From an uncultured Lachnospiraceae bacterium (GTDB taxonomy: Bacteria; Bacillota; Clostridia; Lachnospirales; Lachnospiraceae): a stretch of 64,000 bases of DNA. The stretch spans positions 29,720 through 93,719 of the forward strand of contig CAJUKA010000007.1 in the NCBI GenBank assembly GCA_910586585.1. Reading direction: 5' to 3'. Within the stretch, counting starts at the first letter, position 1; each line of letters opens with the position of its first letter. The notes beneath the pieces were generated by a model. The model was not told where the DNA came from. It did not search any database and worked only from the letters and a program-made list of their open reading frames with translations. Below are positions 9,286-18,038 of this stretch, piece by piece. A program made the translations under genes and the position numbers.

Positions 9286-10122
9286 TTATTCCACCGACGA
9301 AACACAATTATGCATCAGCATTGCGATTGTCATGGGACCTACACCGCCAGGAACAGGTGTAATCGCACTTGTATGCGACGCTGCTTTCTCAAAGTCAACA
9401 TCACCGCAAAGTTTGTTGTTTTCATCTCTGTGAATTCCTACATCAATGACAACTGCTCCTTCTTTGATATAGGTATCATCCACAAACTTAGGCTTTCCAA
9501 CTGCCACGACAAGAATATCTGCCTGCTTTGTGATTTCCTTAATATTCTGTGTCCGTGAATGACAGATAGTAACTGTGCCGTTCTCTCTAAGCAGCAATAA
9601 TGCCATTGGCTTTCCTACAATATTGCTCCGACCGATTACAACACAGTTCTTTCCTGCAATTTCTACACCGGAACGTTTCAAGAGCTGGACAATACCAAGC
9701 GGCGTACAGGAAACATATCCTCTGCTGCCCACACAGAGCGCCCCCACATTTTTCTCATGGAAACCATCCACATCCTTTTCGGGTGCAATTGCCTGAATCA
9801 CTTTTTCTTCATCAATCTGTTTTGGCAGCGGAAGCTGTACAAGAATTCCATTTACGTTCTTATCCGTATTTAATTTTTGCACCAAATCCAAAAGTTCCTG
9901 TTCTGTTGTCTCCTCCGGAAGCTCATAGGACTGCGATTCAATCCCAATATATGCACACGCCTTTTTCTTATTGCCAACATATACGCTCGATGCTGGGTCA
10001 CTGCCTACCTGAATCACTGCAAGGCAGATATTTTTTCCCTGCTCCTTCAAAACAGAAACTTTTTGCTTCAATTCATCTTTAATTTCCTGTGATATTTTCT
10101 TTCCGTCAATTATCTGATACAT
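9286..10122 (-). CDS. folD: Bifunctional methylenetetrahydrofolate dehydrogenase/cyclohydrolase
   Basis: 278 residues, the usual FolD length. It interconverts methylene-, methenyl- and formyl-tetrahydrofolate with NADP. Conserved features: the Tyr/Lys active-site block SSVYVGNKKKAC, GILVQLPLPKQ, PEKDVDGFH, the nucleotide-binding VVIGRSNIVGKPMA and the C-terminal TPVPGGVGPMTIAML. Start follows AGGAGG. The leader directly 5' of that ribosome binding site carries two exact copies of a 25-bp repeat (family B) that also precedes ribH in this window. Monocistronic by appearance. Confidence 0.97.
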   Translation of the reverse strand: MYQIIDGKKISQEIKDELKQKVSVLKEQGKNICLAVIQVGSDPASSVYVGNKKKACAYIGIESQSYELPEETTEQELLDLVQKLNTDKNVNGILVQLPLPKQIDEEKVIQAIAPEKDVDGFHEKNVGALCVGSRGYVSCTPLGIVQLLKRSGVEIAGKNCVVIGRSNIVGKPMALLLLRENGTVTICHSRTQNIKEITKQADILVVAVGKPKFVDDTYIKEGAVVIDVGIHRDENNKLCGDVDFEKAASHTSAITPVPGGVGPMTIAMLMHNCVSSVE

Positions 10123-10135
10123 TATTTGCCTCCTA

Positions 10136-10250
10136 TTTTTAATCGCTGCGCGATGGCTCTAGTAGATTTTACTTTTTGCTGGTTTTTTAATCGCTGCGCG
10201 ATGGCTCTAAAGGGTAAAATCGCTTCGTCGCACCTGGACTGAGAGATACT
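10136..10250. repeat. Family B leader repeat, two copies, 5' of folD
   Basis: An exact 25-bp direct repeat at 10136-10160 and 10184-10208 contains AATCGCTGCGCGATGGCTCT, with a 48-base period. The second copy continues into AAGGGTAAAAT, also present in the ribH leader copies at 60259 and 60411. On the minus strand the copy nearest folD ends immediately before TAGGAGG. TCGC/GCGA arms can form a small hairpin. Confidence 0.7.
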
Positions 10251-10259
10251 TTCATTGAT

Positions 10260-13200
10260 TCAGCCAAGATACTGACTTAGTACAGAAATAAAGATATCCA
10301 TATCCAGCGGTTTTGAAATATGTGCATTCATGCCATTTTTGATCGCCGCCTCCTTATCTTCCTCCAAAGCATTCGCTGTCATCGCAATAATAGGCAGCGT
10401 CTTGACATCATTTCTCTGCATCATTCTGATGGTTCTAGTCGCTTCATAGCCATTCATAATCGGCATCTGCACATCCATCAAGATAACATCATAGTAATAC
10501 TCTTCCGACTGACTTACCATGGACACCGCGTCGGTTCCATCTGGCGCAGACTCCACCTCAAAACCTGCTTCCTCCAAAATAACTTCTGCAATTTCACGAT
10601 TTAATTCAATATCCTCTACCAGCAAAACACGTTTTCCGGTAAAATCCGCCAATGTCCATGATGCCACATTATCATCTTTATCATTCAAATTATTGGCAGC
10701 AAACAATGCAGATTTTAAGTCAGACATAAAGAGCGGTTTTGCACAAAACGCAGTGATGCCTGCTTCCTTTGCCTCTTCCTCAATATCACTCCAATCATAA
10801 GCTGTCAAAATAATAATTGGAATATCTTCTCCGACAATACTGCGGATTCTTCTTGCAGTTTCTACTCCGCTCATCTCCGGCATCTGCCAGTCAACGATAT
10901 AGGTATGGTACGAATCGCCCTCCTCGGCGGCACTTTTTGCACGATAAACAGCTTCTCTGCCCGACGTCGTCCACTCAGCACGCATTCCAAGCTGTTTCAG
11001 CATTTTAGAAACGCTCTCGCAAACATTAAAGTCATCATCTACTACCATTGCTCTCAGCCCATGCAGTTCCTTCAACTGTTCTGCATTTTTTTCAATATCT
11101 TGGAGTTTTAGCGTAAATTCAACCGTAAATGTGCTTCCTTTGCCTGGCTCACTCTCAACCAAGATCTTTCCATTCATCATCTCTACAATATTTTTGGTGA
11201 TTGCCATACCAAGTCCTGTTCCCTGGATACCAGACTGGGTTGCTGTCGCCTCGCGTTCAAACGGTTCAAAAATATGTTTCACAAACTCTGGCGACATTCC
11301 AATTCCATTATCTTTAATGATAAAAACATAATCGCCATACCCATGACGGAATGTTGTTTTTTGCATAATCCGAAATGAAACCGTACCTCCTGCGGGAGTG
11401 TATTTTACCGCGTTGCTCAAAAGATTGATAAAAACCTGATTCATTTTCAGGGCATCTGCAATCACATCTTCATTCACAACCTCAAATGTATCAATAAAAA
11501 ACTCTAACCTTTTTGCTTTCACCTGGGGCTGAATAATATTTACCAGATTGTGCATCATTTCAGAAATATTGCACTCTTGTTCCTTAATCTGTACTTTTCC
11601 ACTCTCAATCCTGCTCATATCAAGAATATCATTAATCAAGCTGAGCAAATGATTGCTTGATGACAATACTTTCCGTAAGCAGTCACGCACCTGTTCCCGA
11701 TTGTCGATATGGGTAACTGCAATTGTCGTAAATCCAATAATTGCATTCATTGGTGTGCGGATATCATGCGACATATTCGAAAGAAATGTTGTCTTTGCTT
11801 TATTCGCATGTTGGGCCTGCATCAATGCATCTTGCAATGCCTGCCTCTGTTCCCTCTGTTTTTGAACCTGGCTTGTAATCTCTTTTGACACCACCATCAC
11901 CATAATATCCTGTGTGTCATCATCCTGTGTCATAATAAACGACTGCCGTATACAGATTAATTCATCTGAGAACATATTTGCCCAATACTCTACATCGACC
12001 TCTGCTTCTCCCTCTTCAAACCGTGCTTTTAGATACGCAGGATTTACTATGGTACAATACTCCTCCATAGATTCCTCTAAGACAATCTGTTTCCATTTTT
12101 CAAAGCATTCAGAAGCCTTACATGGTGCTTTTAGTCCTGCTTTCTCAAGCAAAGATATCTGTTGTCCATCTATGGTGCGGACGATATCATGTTCAATTAA
12201 ATCCTTTGTCAGGTTAAACTCAAAGTTGCAGAACGAATTGGATATAATCGCAATTCGATATTGTCTTTCCTTTCGGTTTGCAATCGCCATTTTAGCCTGG
12301 ATACGAAGCTCTTTTTCCTTCACTTCTGTAATATTTTGACGCACAAACAAAAGTTTCGTTACTTTCCCATCTTTTCGTTCCAGACAGATAATGTTTACAT
12401 GTTCCCATTCTGCGCGGCCATTTTTCAGTACATTGCACTCAAAACGAATGTCGTCATGACTGTTTAGCGCCTCTATTACTGCATCTTTGTGAATCTGTCT
12501 GGCAAACTCCCACCGATCACTTTCCTCTATCAAGATAGAACACATATATCCCACTAAATCTCTATAGTTTCCTCTTTCTGCAATTGTGTTGTCCCATGGT
12601 TTTGTGCCTGATAAGTATTGATATGTATCCGCTTCAAAATCGACCATCGCCATTCGGGAAAACAGCGTGGTAACGCCATCTATTATATATCCCAGCTCGC
12701 GGTTTTCCAATTCCAACTGTTTCTTTTCCCGTTTTGCATGAATCACCAGCAAAACAATATAAACTACAAACAACCCAATCAATGCGGCCTCTAACTGAAC
12801 CCCCATGATATTTTCATCTCTGATCATACTCTGGGTAACATTCTTGGGAAATGTCTGCACTAGAACAAACTCACTTTTTGGAAGATTGATCACACAGATA
12901 TTATCTGTTTTGCTGTCAGAATCACAAATGAACGCGCCTTCTCCGCCATTTTCAAAGATACTTCTTGCACCGCCTGCTGTTTTAGGATCGATAACGCCGG
13001 TTTGTACCAGCATATCTATCAAATCTCCCTCACCCTCACTGTCATTGGAACTTGCAATAATCCTACCGTTTGGCATACACAAATATACATCTGCCGCTTC
13101 ACCAAAATAAGTCGTTGTGAGCATATCTTTTAAATATTCTTCTGCCAGATATGTTCCTCTCAAAACGCCAATAATCTCATTGTGAAAGCGAACCGGTGCA

Positions 13201-13649
13201 TAAAAGCTTACCATTATCTCATCAAAAAAATTAGAATCAAATACAACTGTGATATTATTTTCCCCTTTGATGCCATTGAGAAAATAATCATGGGTATCCG
13301 CTGTGGAAGTCCGGCCATCAGAGGCATAGTTTGTACCGTTGATGTCTGTATAAATACAGGCATCAAACTGTGAGTTTTCTTCCAATTTTCTAAGCATCTG
13401 CCTCGTAAGCACTGGTTCATTCAGACTCTCTCCTATAAAAAATGTATAGGTCTTAATTAAATCCAATGCGTTGTTCAGCTCCTCGTCTATCTGCTCAGCT
13501 GTCTGTCGTGCAGAATCGGCAGCATAATTTTTGTTTCGTTCCTCCATACGGATACTATTTTGCATCGTGTACCAATGAAACAAAATAATAATTGCCGCCA
13601 ACAAAGGCAAAACATATATGATCTGTTGTACTGATTTCTTCTTTTTCAT
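10260..13649 (-). CDS. Hybrid sensor histidine kinase with two receiver domains
   Basis: 1129 residues, membrane-bound. Order: membrane helix (~8-28), extracytoplasmic double-Cache-like sensor (~30-275), second helix (~282-303), PAS-like region with LFVRQNITEVKEKE, then HisKA NMSHDIRTPMNAIIGF with His near residue 629. The ATPase domain has NLLSNAVKYT, DNGIGM and GTGLGMAITKNI. Two C-terminal receivers follow: one with Asp in YIVDWQMPEMSG (~920), the second in VILMDVQMPIMNG (~1058). The chain His-Asp-Asp needs a further histidine phosphotransfer protein or signals within the protein; none is adjacent. The PepSY gene 63 bases upstream on the same strand may be cotranscribed. Confidence 0.93.
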   Translation of the reverse strand: MKKKKSVQQIIYVLPLLAAIIILFHWYTMQNSIRMEERNKNYAADSARQTAEQIDEELNNALDLIKTYTFFIGESLNEPVLTRQMLRKLEENSQFDACIYTDINGTNYASDGRTSTADTHDYFLNGIKGENNITVVFDSNFFDEIMVSFYAPVRFHNEIIGVLRGTYLAEEYLKDMLTTTYFGEAADVYLCMPNGRIIASSNDSEGEGDLIDMLVQTGVIDPKTAGGARSIFENGGEGAFICDSDSKTDNICVINLPKSEFVLVQTFPKNVTQSMIRDENIMGVQLEAALIGLFVVYIVLLVIHAKREKKQLELENRELGYIIDGVTTLFSRMAMVDFEADTYQYLSGTKPWDNTIAERGNYRDLVGYMCSILIEESDRWEFARQIHKDAVIEALNSHDDIRFECNVLKNGRAEWEHVNIICLERKDGKVTKLLFVRQNITEVKEKELRIQAKMAIANRKERQYRIAIISNSFCNFEFNLTKDLIEHDIVRTIDGQQISLLEKAGLKAPCKASECFEKWKQIVLEESMEEYCTIVNPAYLKARFEEGEAEVDVEYWANMFSDELICIRQSFIMTQDDDTQDIMVMVVSKEITSQVQKQREQRQALQDALMQAQHANKAKTTFLSNMSHDIRTPMNAIIGFTTIAVTHIDNREQVRDCLRKVLSSSNHLLSLINDILDMSRIESGKVQIKEQECNISEMMHNLVNIIQPQVKAKRLEFFIDTFEVVNEDVIADALKMNQVFINLLSNAVKYTPAGGTVSFRIMQKTTFRHGYGDYVFIIKDNGIGMSPEFVKHIFEPFEREATATQSGIQGTGLGMAITKNIVEMMNGKILVESEPGKGSTFTVEFTLKLQDIEKNAEQLKELHGLRAMVVDDDFNVCESVSKMLKQLGMRAEWTTSGREAVYRAKSAAEEGDSYHTYIVDWQMPEMSGVETARRIRSIVGEDIPIIILTAYDWSDIEEEAKEAGITAFCAKPLFMSDLKSALFAANNLNDKDDNVASWTLADFTGKRVLLVEDIELNREIAEVILEEAGFEVESAPDGTDAVSMVSQSEEYYYDVILMDVQMPIMNGYEATRTIRMMQRNDVKTLPIIAMTANALEEDKEAAIKNGMNAHISKPLDMDIFISVLSQYLG

Positions 13650-13712
13650 TTATGGCTTCCTCTCCGATGGTCAAAGGTTCTTCACACTCATCTGTTCTAA
13701 TCTATCATATTG

Positions 13713-14813
13713 TCAGTCTATATCATACTCAAGTATGGTTCCCGTTGATGCGTCTATGGTATAGTCATACTCTTTGTTCTCTTTGTAAAACTCTACTTCA
13801 TAGACCGTCTTCCCGTCTTCCATATCAAGTTTTACTTTCAATAGATTGACATCTGCAAGTGCAAAACCTGCATGATTGACAGCAATAGACTTTGCCTCTT
13901 CCTCCCCAATGGAAGCTCCCGTAGCTGTAATGTTTCCTGAATGTCCCAAATGTCCTGTCCCTGACCTGCGGTGAGCCTCTACATTTTTGCTGTAAACGGC
14001 GCCTGTTGATGCGTTGATTTCATATTCGTATTCATATTCTGCAGCATAAAACTCAACATCATAAACTGCAATCTCATCTTCATAATCGGATTTTTCTTTT
14101 GTGAATACAACATCCGATGCTGTCAGTCCGGCATCTGCAAGCGCTGCGCTTTTGGCCTCTTCAATACTGATCTGTCCGCTATTACTCTGTGTTCCCAATC
14201 CCGCTGTATTCTGCTGCGTTTCAACTCCCTGCTGTGGTGTGTCTTTTCCTGTGATGTTTTGTGTCGCATCTCGCCCAGTCGTTTCCTGTGGTGTCTTACC
14301 TTCCTGTGATGTATTACCTTCCTGTGGCGTATTGCCTTCCTGTGATGTATTACCTTCCTGTGGTGTCGCGGCTGGCAAAGCGCTTTCCGACTGCTCTATC
14401 GCAGATTGTTCTGTTGTCTGCGGATTCGCATTCGATTCCCCTGAAGCCTGCAGCGAGCCGCCCTGAACAGATTCCCGACTTGCAAGCTGCTCCTTGCTTT
14501 TGCTGTAAATATCTCCTGTTTTCCTATTGATTTCGTATTCGTATTTCATCGTCTCTGTATGGATTTCGATATCATACAAAGAAACGCCATTTTCCGTATC
14601 TTGTTTTGTCTGAATATAATTTGCATCAGCCTCCAAAACATTGGCGTCTAAAAGTGCAATCTGTGTCGCTTCCTGCACTGTGATTTGTGAAGACAGAAAA
14701 TACTTCGGTATCAAACCAGCAGCGCTTCCAATAATACCCAAAACTGCCACAATACAGACAATGAATAAAATCACATTTTTGGGTGTATGAAATAATTGTT
14801 TTATTTTTCCCAT
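13713..14813 (-). CDS. Membrane-anchored protein with three PepSY domains
   Basis: 366 residues with an N-terminal membrane helix (about 14-36) and three PepSY domains at about 42-106, 212-282 and 300-366, each with the pattern YDIE/YEVEF...YEYEI...TG.I. The first and second are separated by a low-complexity Gln/Gly/Thr linker containing tandem QEGNTS/QEGNTP units. PepSY domains occur in inhibitor propeptides of M4 peptidases and in cell-surface proteins, so a role outside the membrane in restraining a peptidase is possible but not shown. GGGAGG precedes the start. The hybrid kinase follows. Confidence 0.85.
   Translation of the reverse strand: MGKIKQLFHTPKNVILFIVCIVAVLGIIGSAAGLIPKYFLSSQITVQEATQIALLDANVLEADANYIQTKQDTENGVSLYDIEIHTETMKYEYEINRKTGDIYSKSKEQLASRESVQGGSLQASGESNANPQTTEQSAIEQSESALPAATPQEGNTSQEGNTPQEGNTSQEGKTPQETTGRDATQNITGKDTPQQGVETQQNTAGLGTQSNSGQISIEEAKSAALADAGLTASDVVFTKEKSDYEDEIAVYDVEFYAAEYEYEYEINASTGAVYSKNVEAHRRSGTGHLGHSGNITATGASIGEEEAKSIAVNHAGFALADVNLLKVKLDMEDGKTVYEVEFYKENKEYDYTIDASTGTILEYDID
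14280..14366 (-). repeat. Coding tandem repeat, 18-bp units
   Basis: About four to five 18-bp units (TTCCTGTGATGTATTACC with small changes) encode the QEGNTS/QEGNTP linker of the PepSY protein. The unit length is a multiple of three, so copy-number change would alter linker length without a frameshift. Confidence 0.75.
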
Positions 14814-14897
14814 ATATACCCTCCCTTGGTTCTTTATAAAATTTTTCTTATATATTGTATCACAATTTTTATTATTCGAATAGTTTTCCGACTAAAA

Positions 14898-14932
14898 AAG
14901 TTGCGTGTAATGCTTAAATTTACACGCAACTT
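14898..14932. terminator. Bidirectional intrinsic terminator
   Basis: Perfect 13-bp inverted repeat AAGTTGCGTGTAA/TTACACGCAACTT around a 9-base loop, with T-rich flank on the minus strand after the DUF2264 remnant. Confidence 0.8.
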
Positions 14933-14955
14933 CAAAAAATATTGAGTATTTTCTC

Positions 14956-15707
14956 TTATTTTATTTTCGCTTCAACAATTGTTGTCAATATTTGACTTCC
15001 TTTTTGAATCTTGTATGCTACAGAAGGAATTGCCGTCTTTGTATATAAAAGGTTTGTATTGGGGTCCGCCACAATAAGGTGCCCCTTCTTTTCGTCCTCT
15101 GTTTCTGTCCCGGAACTATTGACTGCAGTAACTTTACACAAACAATACATATTCTCAGCCAACGCATAGTCTGCGCCTTCCTCACTCTGGAAACCGACCG
15201 CAGCAAAATCTCCTCTGTCCACTGCAAATCCACAGTCGTATGCGGCACATTCCACATCGCTTGTAATCTGATGCACCCTTGTATGTCCGCTTGGCGAAGG
15301 CGTCAGCGTTGTTTCTACGGTGATGCCTGGGTATGGACTCCATTTCGAATACACGCCTGTATCTGTCACCTCTGACTGCTCACAAATTCGTCTCACATAA
15401 ACGTAACCATCAATCACAAATGCCAGCATATTATCAGGTGCGTTTTCATGAAGTTCGTAGCAGGATTTTGCTACACTGATGCTAAACTTGGTATCATATG
15501 CAAACTTCCCGTATTTTGCCACAATCTGTCCATGTCCATTCGGACTGTATACGCCCGGCACAAATGCCGTGCTGTGCCTGCCATAATGCTGCACATACAT
15601 ATCCGCATATTTCATCGGACAGCCTGCATCCAGCTTTGGCAGGGGCGCCGCCTTAGCTTCCCAGAAAGAATGGTCGTCTGGCAGCATCAAAAATGCAAAC
15701 GTTTGCA
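14956..15707 (-). pseudogene. DUF2264 gene, 5'-truncated remnant
   Basis: About 250 codons match the C-terminal part of DUF2264 proteins, predicted carbohydrate-active proteins of polysaccharide utilisation loci: FLMLPDDHSFWEAK, then a beta-rich domain. The family match begins at about 15707; further upstream on this strand the frame is the antisense of the heparinase remnant, so residues 1-40 of the open frame to 15816 are not real. No ribosome binding site or promoter is present at the junction. The 5' half of the gene is missing from the window. It is most likely untranslated. Confidence 0.75.
15694..15707. other. Perfect 14-bp palindrome at a gene-gene inversion junction
   Basis: TGCAAACGTTTGCA is self-complementary. 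Reading leftwards it is codons of the DUF2264 remnant (TFA before FLMLP); reading rightwards it is codons of the heparinase remnant (TFA before DCSPIAG). Homology of each gene starts at this site, so the breakpoint falls inside the palindrome. Confidence 0.8.
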
Positions 15708-16607
15708 GACTGCTCCCCCATTGCCGGACGTGCAGGTGTACAGGAATTTTTATTTGGAAAATACACACAACAACCTGTACTGATGCAGTTTGCTGCAGAC
15801 GAGTTTCGCGCTGCAAATAGGCCTCTTTATTCTGATGAAGTCAATCAAATCAGCTTGTATCACAGATTGCAAACTATTTTTTATCAAAAAGAAGTGCTCT
15901 CTTATCATTCAGAAACACCTGCTGCCATTCAGGATATTTTTTATCCAAGCGTCGGGTTGTTCCTCACCCGCAGTCAAATACTATGTTTGGCCGTAAAAGC
16001 TGGAAATAATGACGATAATCACAACCATAACGATACCGGAAGCTTTACTGTCTATAAAAACGGCAAACCTGTATTCGTCGATATTGGCGTGGAAAACTAT
16101 ACCAAAAAGACATTCTCCCCCGACCGATATGAAATCTGGACAATGCAATCAGGATATCACAATCTGCCTACCCTGATGGGACTAGATGAAAAAGACGGCG
16201 CAGACTATTGCGCCCAAAACGTAGCAGTTCTGCAAGAAACCGATACCGCATCAATCTTTATGGAATTAGCTGGTGCATACCCACTTTCTGCCGCTAAAAA
16301 TTCCACTGTGTCTCCTTCCTACAGCCGAACCGTTACCCTATCCAAAACAAAAAATACGATAACAATAAACGACTGCACCAATTTGTCAGATGTCATCCTA
16401 AACTTTATTACCTACGAAAAACCTGCTGTTCACGAAAATATTCTGCAAATTGGCAGTCTTGCCGCTGCATCTTTAGAGGGTGCTGTTTTGTATACCATCG
16501 AAGTGCTTCCTATCACTGACGCACGGTTAAAAACAGCATGGGACCATGATTTGTATCGTGTACGCCTCAAAATGACAGGACCAGAGTTTAAAATGGAAAT
16601 TAGTTAA
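15694..16607 (+). pseudogene. Heparinase II/III-like gene, 5'-truncated remnant
   Basis: About 300 codons match the C-terminal half of heparinase II/III-family proteins: FADCSPIAGRAGVQEFLFGK, then NHNDTGSF with the conserved HNH-like catalytic/metal block (NHNDTGSFTVY), GYHNLP and a beta-sandwich end. The family normally has an N-terminal alpha/alpha toroid of 300 or more residues; this is absent. The ATG at 15693 has no ribosome binding site and arises from the antisense of the DUF2264 remnant. The 3' end is intact, with its own terminator. Confidence 0.75.
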
Positions 16608-16610
16608 AAA

Positions 16611-16632
16611 ACTGAGCGCGCCGGCGCTCAGT
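16611..16632. terminator. Bidirectional terminator
   Basis: ACTGAGCGC/GCGCTCAGT hairpin with a 4-base loop, A-run before and T-run after. It serves the heparinase remnant on the plus strand and the chaperone operon on the minus strand, and overlaps the stop codon of the J-like gene. Confidence 0.85.
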
Positions 16633-17992
16633 TTTTTCCACAGCAGTTTTTATATTTTTTTCCACTTCCACAAGGACAGGGATCATTTCTCCCTATCTTT
16701 TTAGTATCGCGCACAAATGTTCCATTTTCTGTGCTGTCCCACTGTATCTTCTCAGCATCCTGACGCTTCTCAGGATACCATTCAAAATACTTCCCGTTCT
16801 GGTATTTGCGTTCCTCCCTGACATATTCCCACAAAATAGATTCCTTTATAAACCGCAGTTCCTCTTTGCTTTTCATGAATATTGCCCAGAATTCTAATGA
16901 CTCCTCATATATAGCTGGATATTCTTTCTTCAAAAGTTCTATATCTTTCTTTTGATTCGGCCATTCCTCAATATTACAGAGAATCGCATCCATCTGCCGA
17001 AAAACTTCATATTTTTCATCCTTTTCTTCAAAAAAACGCTCACTGGCAAAAGTCTCTATTGTATACTTCATTAAAGGGCTGAACCGTTCATCTACCTTTG
17101 CTTTTTGGTCTTGCATCATATCTTTCAGTTCTGGCACAAACTGTTCAAGACGTTCCAGAAGCTCAAGGACTCCTTCCGTCCCATTCTCCGCCATCATAAA
17201 AAACAGCAGATACAAGCCACACAGCATATCTTCATAATCCGAAAGCAAACTGCGTGTCTGATCCAAAAATACCTTGAAACTTTCTATTACTTTGGTTAAC
17301 GAATAAGATTTTTCCTTACACAAAGAAAAATATTCCATATAGGCCTGTATCAGTTCCGGTATCCAGTTCTTCATCTTTTGCACTGGAACAGAAGCAACAA
17401 GCACGTCTAATATCTTAACTGCCTCATCATATTGCTGTCTGTCCAGGCAGCATAGACTGTACTCCAGCAGAAAATCTAAATTACGGCCGCCCTCCTGGTA
17501 TACCTCCTGAAACATAACGTAGGCTTTGCGCATATAACCTCTCATATGATACGCGCGTGCCAGCTCACTTTTATAATACAGCTTTTGCGGATACTTTTTC
17601 ACAAGCTCCTCATATGCCTTTACTGCAGTTCCTGATTTGTCATCCAAAAAACTGTTTCTCGCAAATAAGAACTGAAAGCACTCCGCATCCTTATAATATT
17701 TCATTCCCTCCTTCGCTGTCTCAGCAGCTCTGGCATATTCCTGTTCGTGCATAAGCTGCTGAATTTGATCATACATACTCATTGCCAGCTTATCCTTTGG
17801 AATTTCTATCTGAACACTGCTTTCCGGATGCTCTTCATTCTCCATCAACCGTTCATATGCTGCTCTGATTTCCTGGAACCGTTCTGGGTCTTTCTCAGGA
17901 GAATATGTACGGATTAGCTTAAAATATGCCTTTTTGACTGTCCTCTCATCAGCATTCTCTTCAATCCCCAGTATCTCATAATCTTTTCTCAT
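16628..17992 (-). CDS. J-like domain / TPR-like / SEC-C protein
   Basis: 454 residues in three parts. Residues 1-52 are a J-like domain (DYEILGIEENADERTVKKAY, then FQEIRAAYERL), but the HPD tripeptide that triggers Hsp70 ATPase is replaced by SPE in RTYSPEKDPE. The middle (~60-270) is helical with TPR-like repeats rich in Tyr and acidic pairs. The last 20 residues are a SEC-C zinc motif, NDPCPCGSGKKYKNCC. It is the third gene after grpE-like and hsp70 genes with small gaps, which supports a co-chaperone role. How a J-like domain without HPD works with its Hsp70 is open. Confidence 0.87.
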   Translation of the reverse strand: MRKDYEILGIEENADERTVKKAYFKLIRTYSPEKDPERFQEIRAAYERLMENEEHPESSVQIEIPKDKLAMSMYDQIQQLMHEQEYARAAETAKEGMKYYKDAECFQFLFARNSFLDDKSGTAVKAYEELVKKYPQKLYYKSELARAYHMRGYMRKAYVMFQEVYQEGGRNLDFLLEYSLCCLDRQQYDEAVKILDVLVASVPVQKMKNWIPELIQAYMEYFSLCKEKSYSLTKVIESFKVFLDQTRSLLSDYEDMLCGLYLLFFMMAENGTEGVLELLERLEQFVPELKDMMQDQKAKVDERFSPLMKYTIETFASERFFEEKDEKYEVFRQMDAILCNIEEWPNQKKDIELLKKEYPAIYEESLEFWAIFMKSKEELRFIKESILWEYVREERKYQNGKYFEWYPEKRQDAEKIQWDSTENGTFVRDTKKIGRNDPCPCGSGKKYKNCCGKN

Positions 17993-18038
17993 CTCTAACC
18001 CCTCTCATGGCTGTGCGGCCCGCCTATCTGTCAGCATC

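Noticed and set aside
14280..14366. Short regular repeats resembling a small CRISPR array
   Set aside because: 18-bp units without spacers, in frame within the PepSY gene; no cas genes in the window.
15694..15707. LacI/PurR-type operator
   Set aside because: The palindrome resembles such operators, but it lies inside coding sequence of both gene remnants and no promoter is near; a breakpoint explanation fits better.
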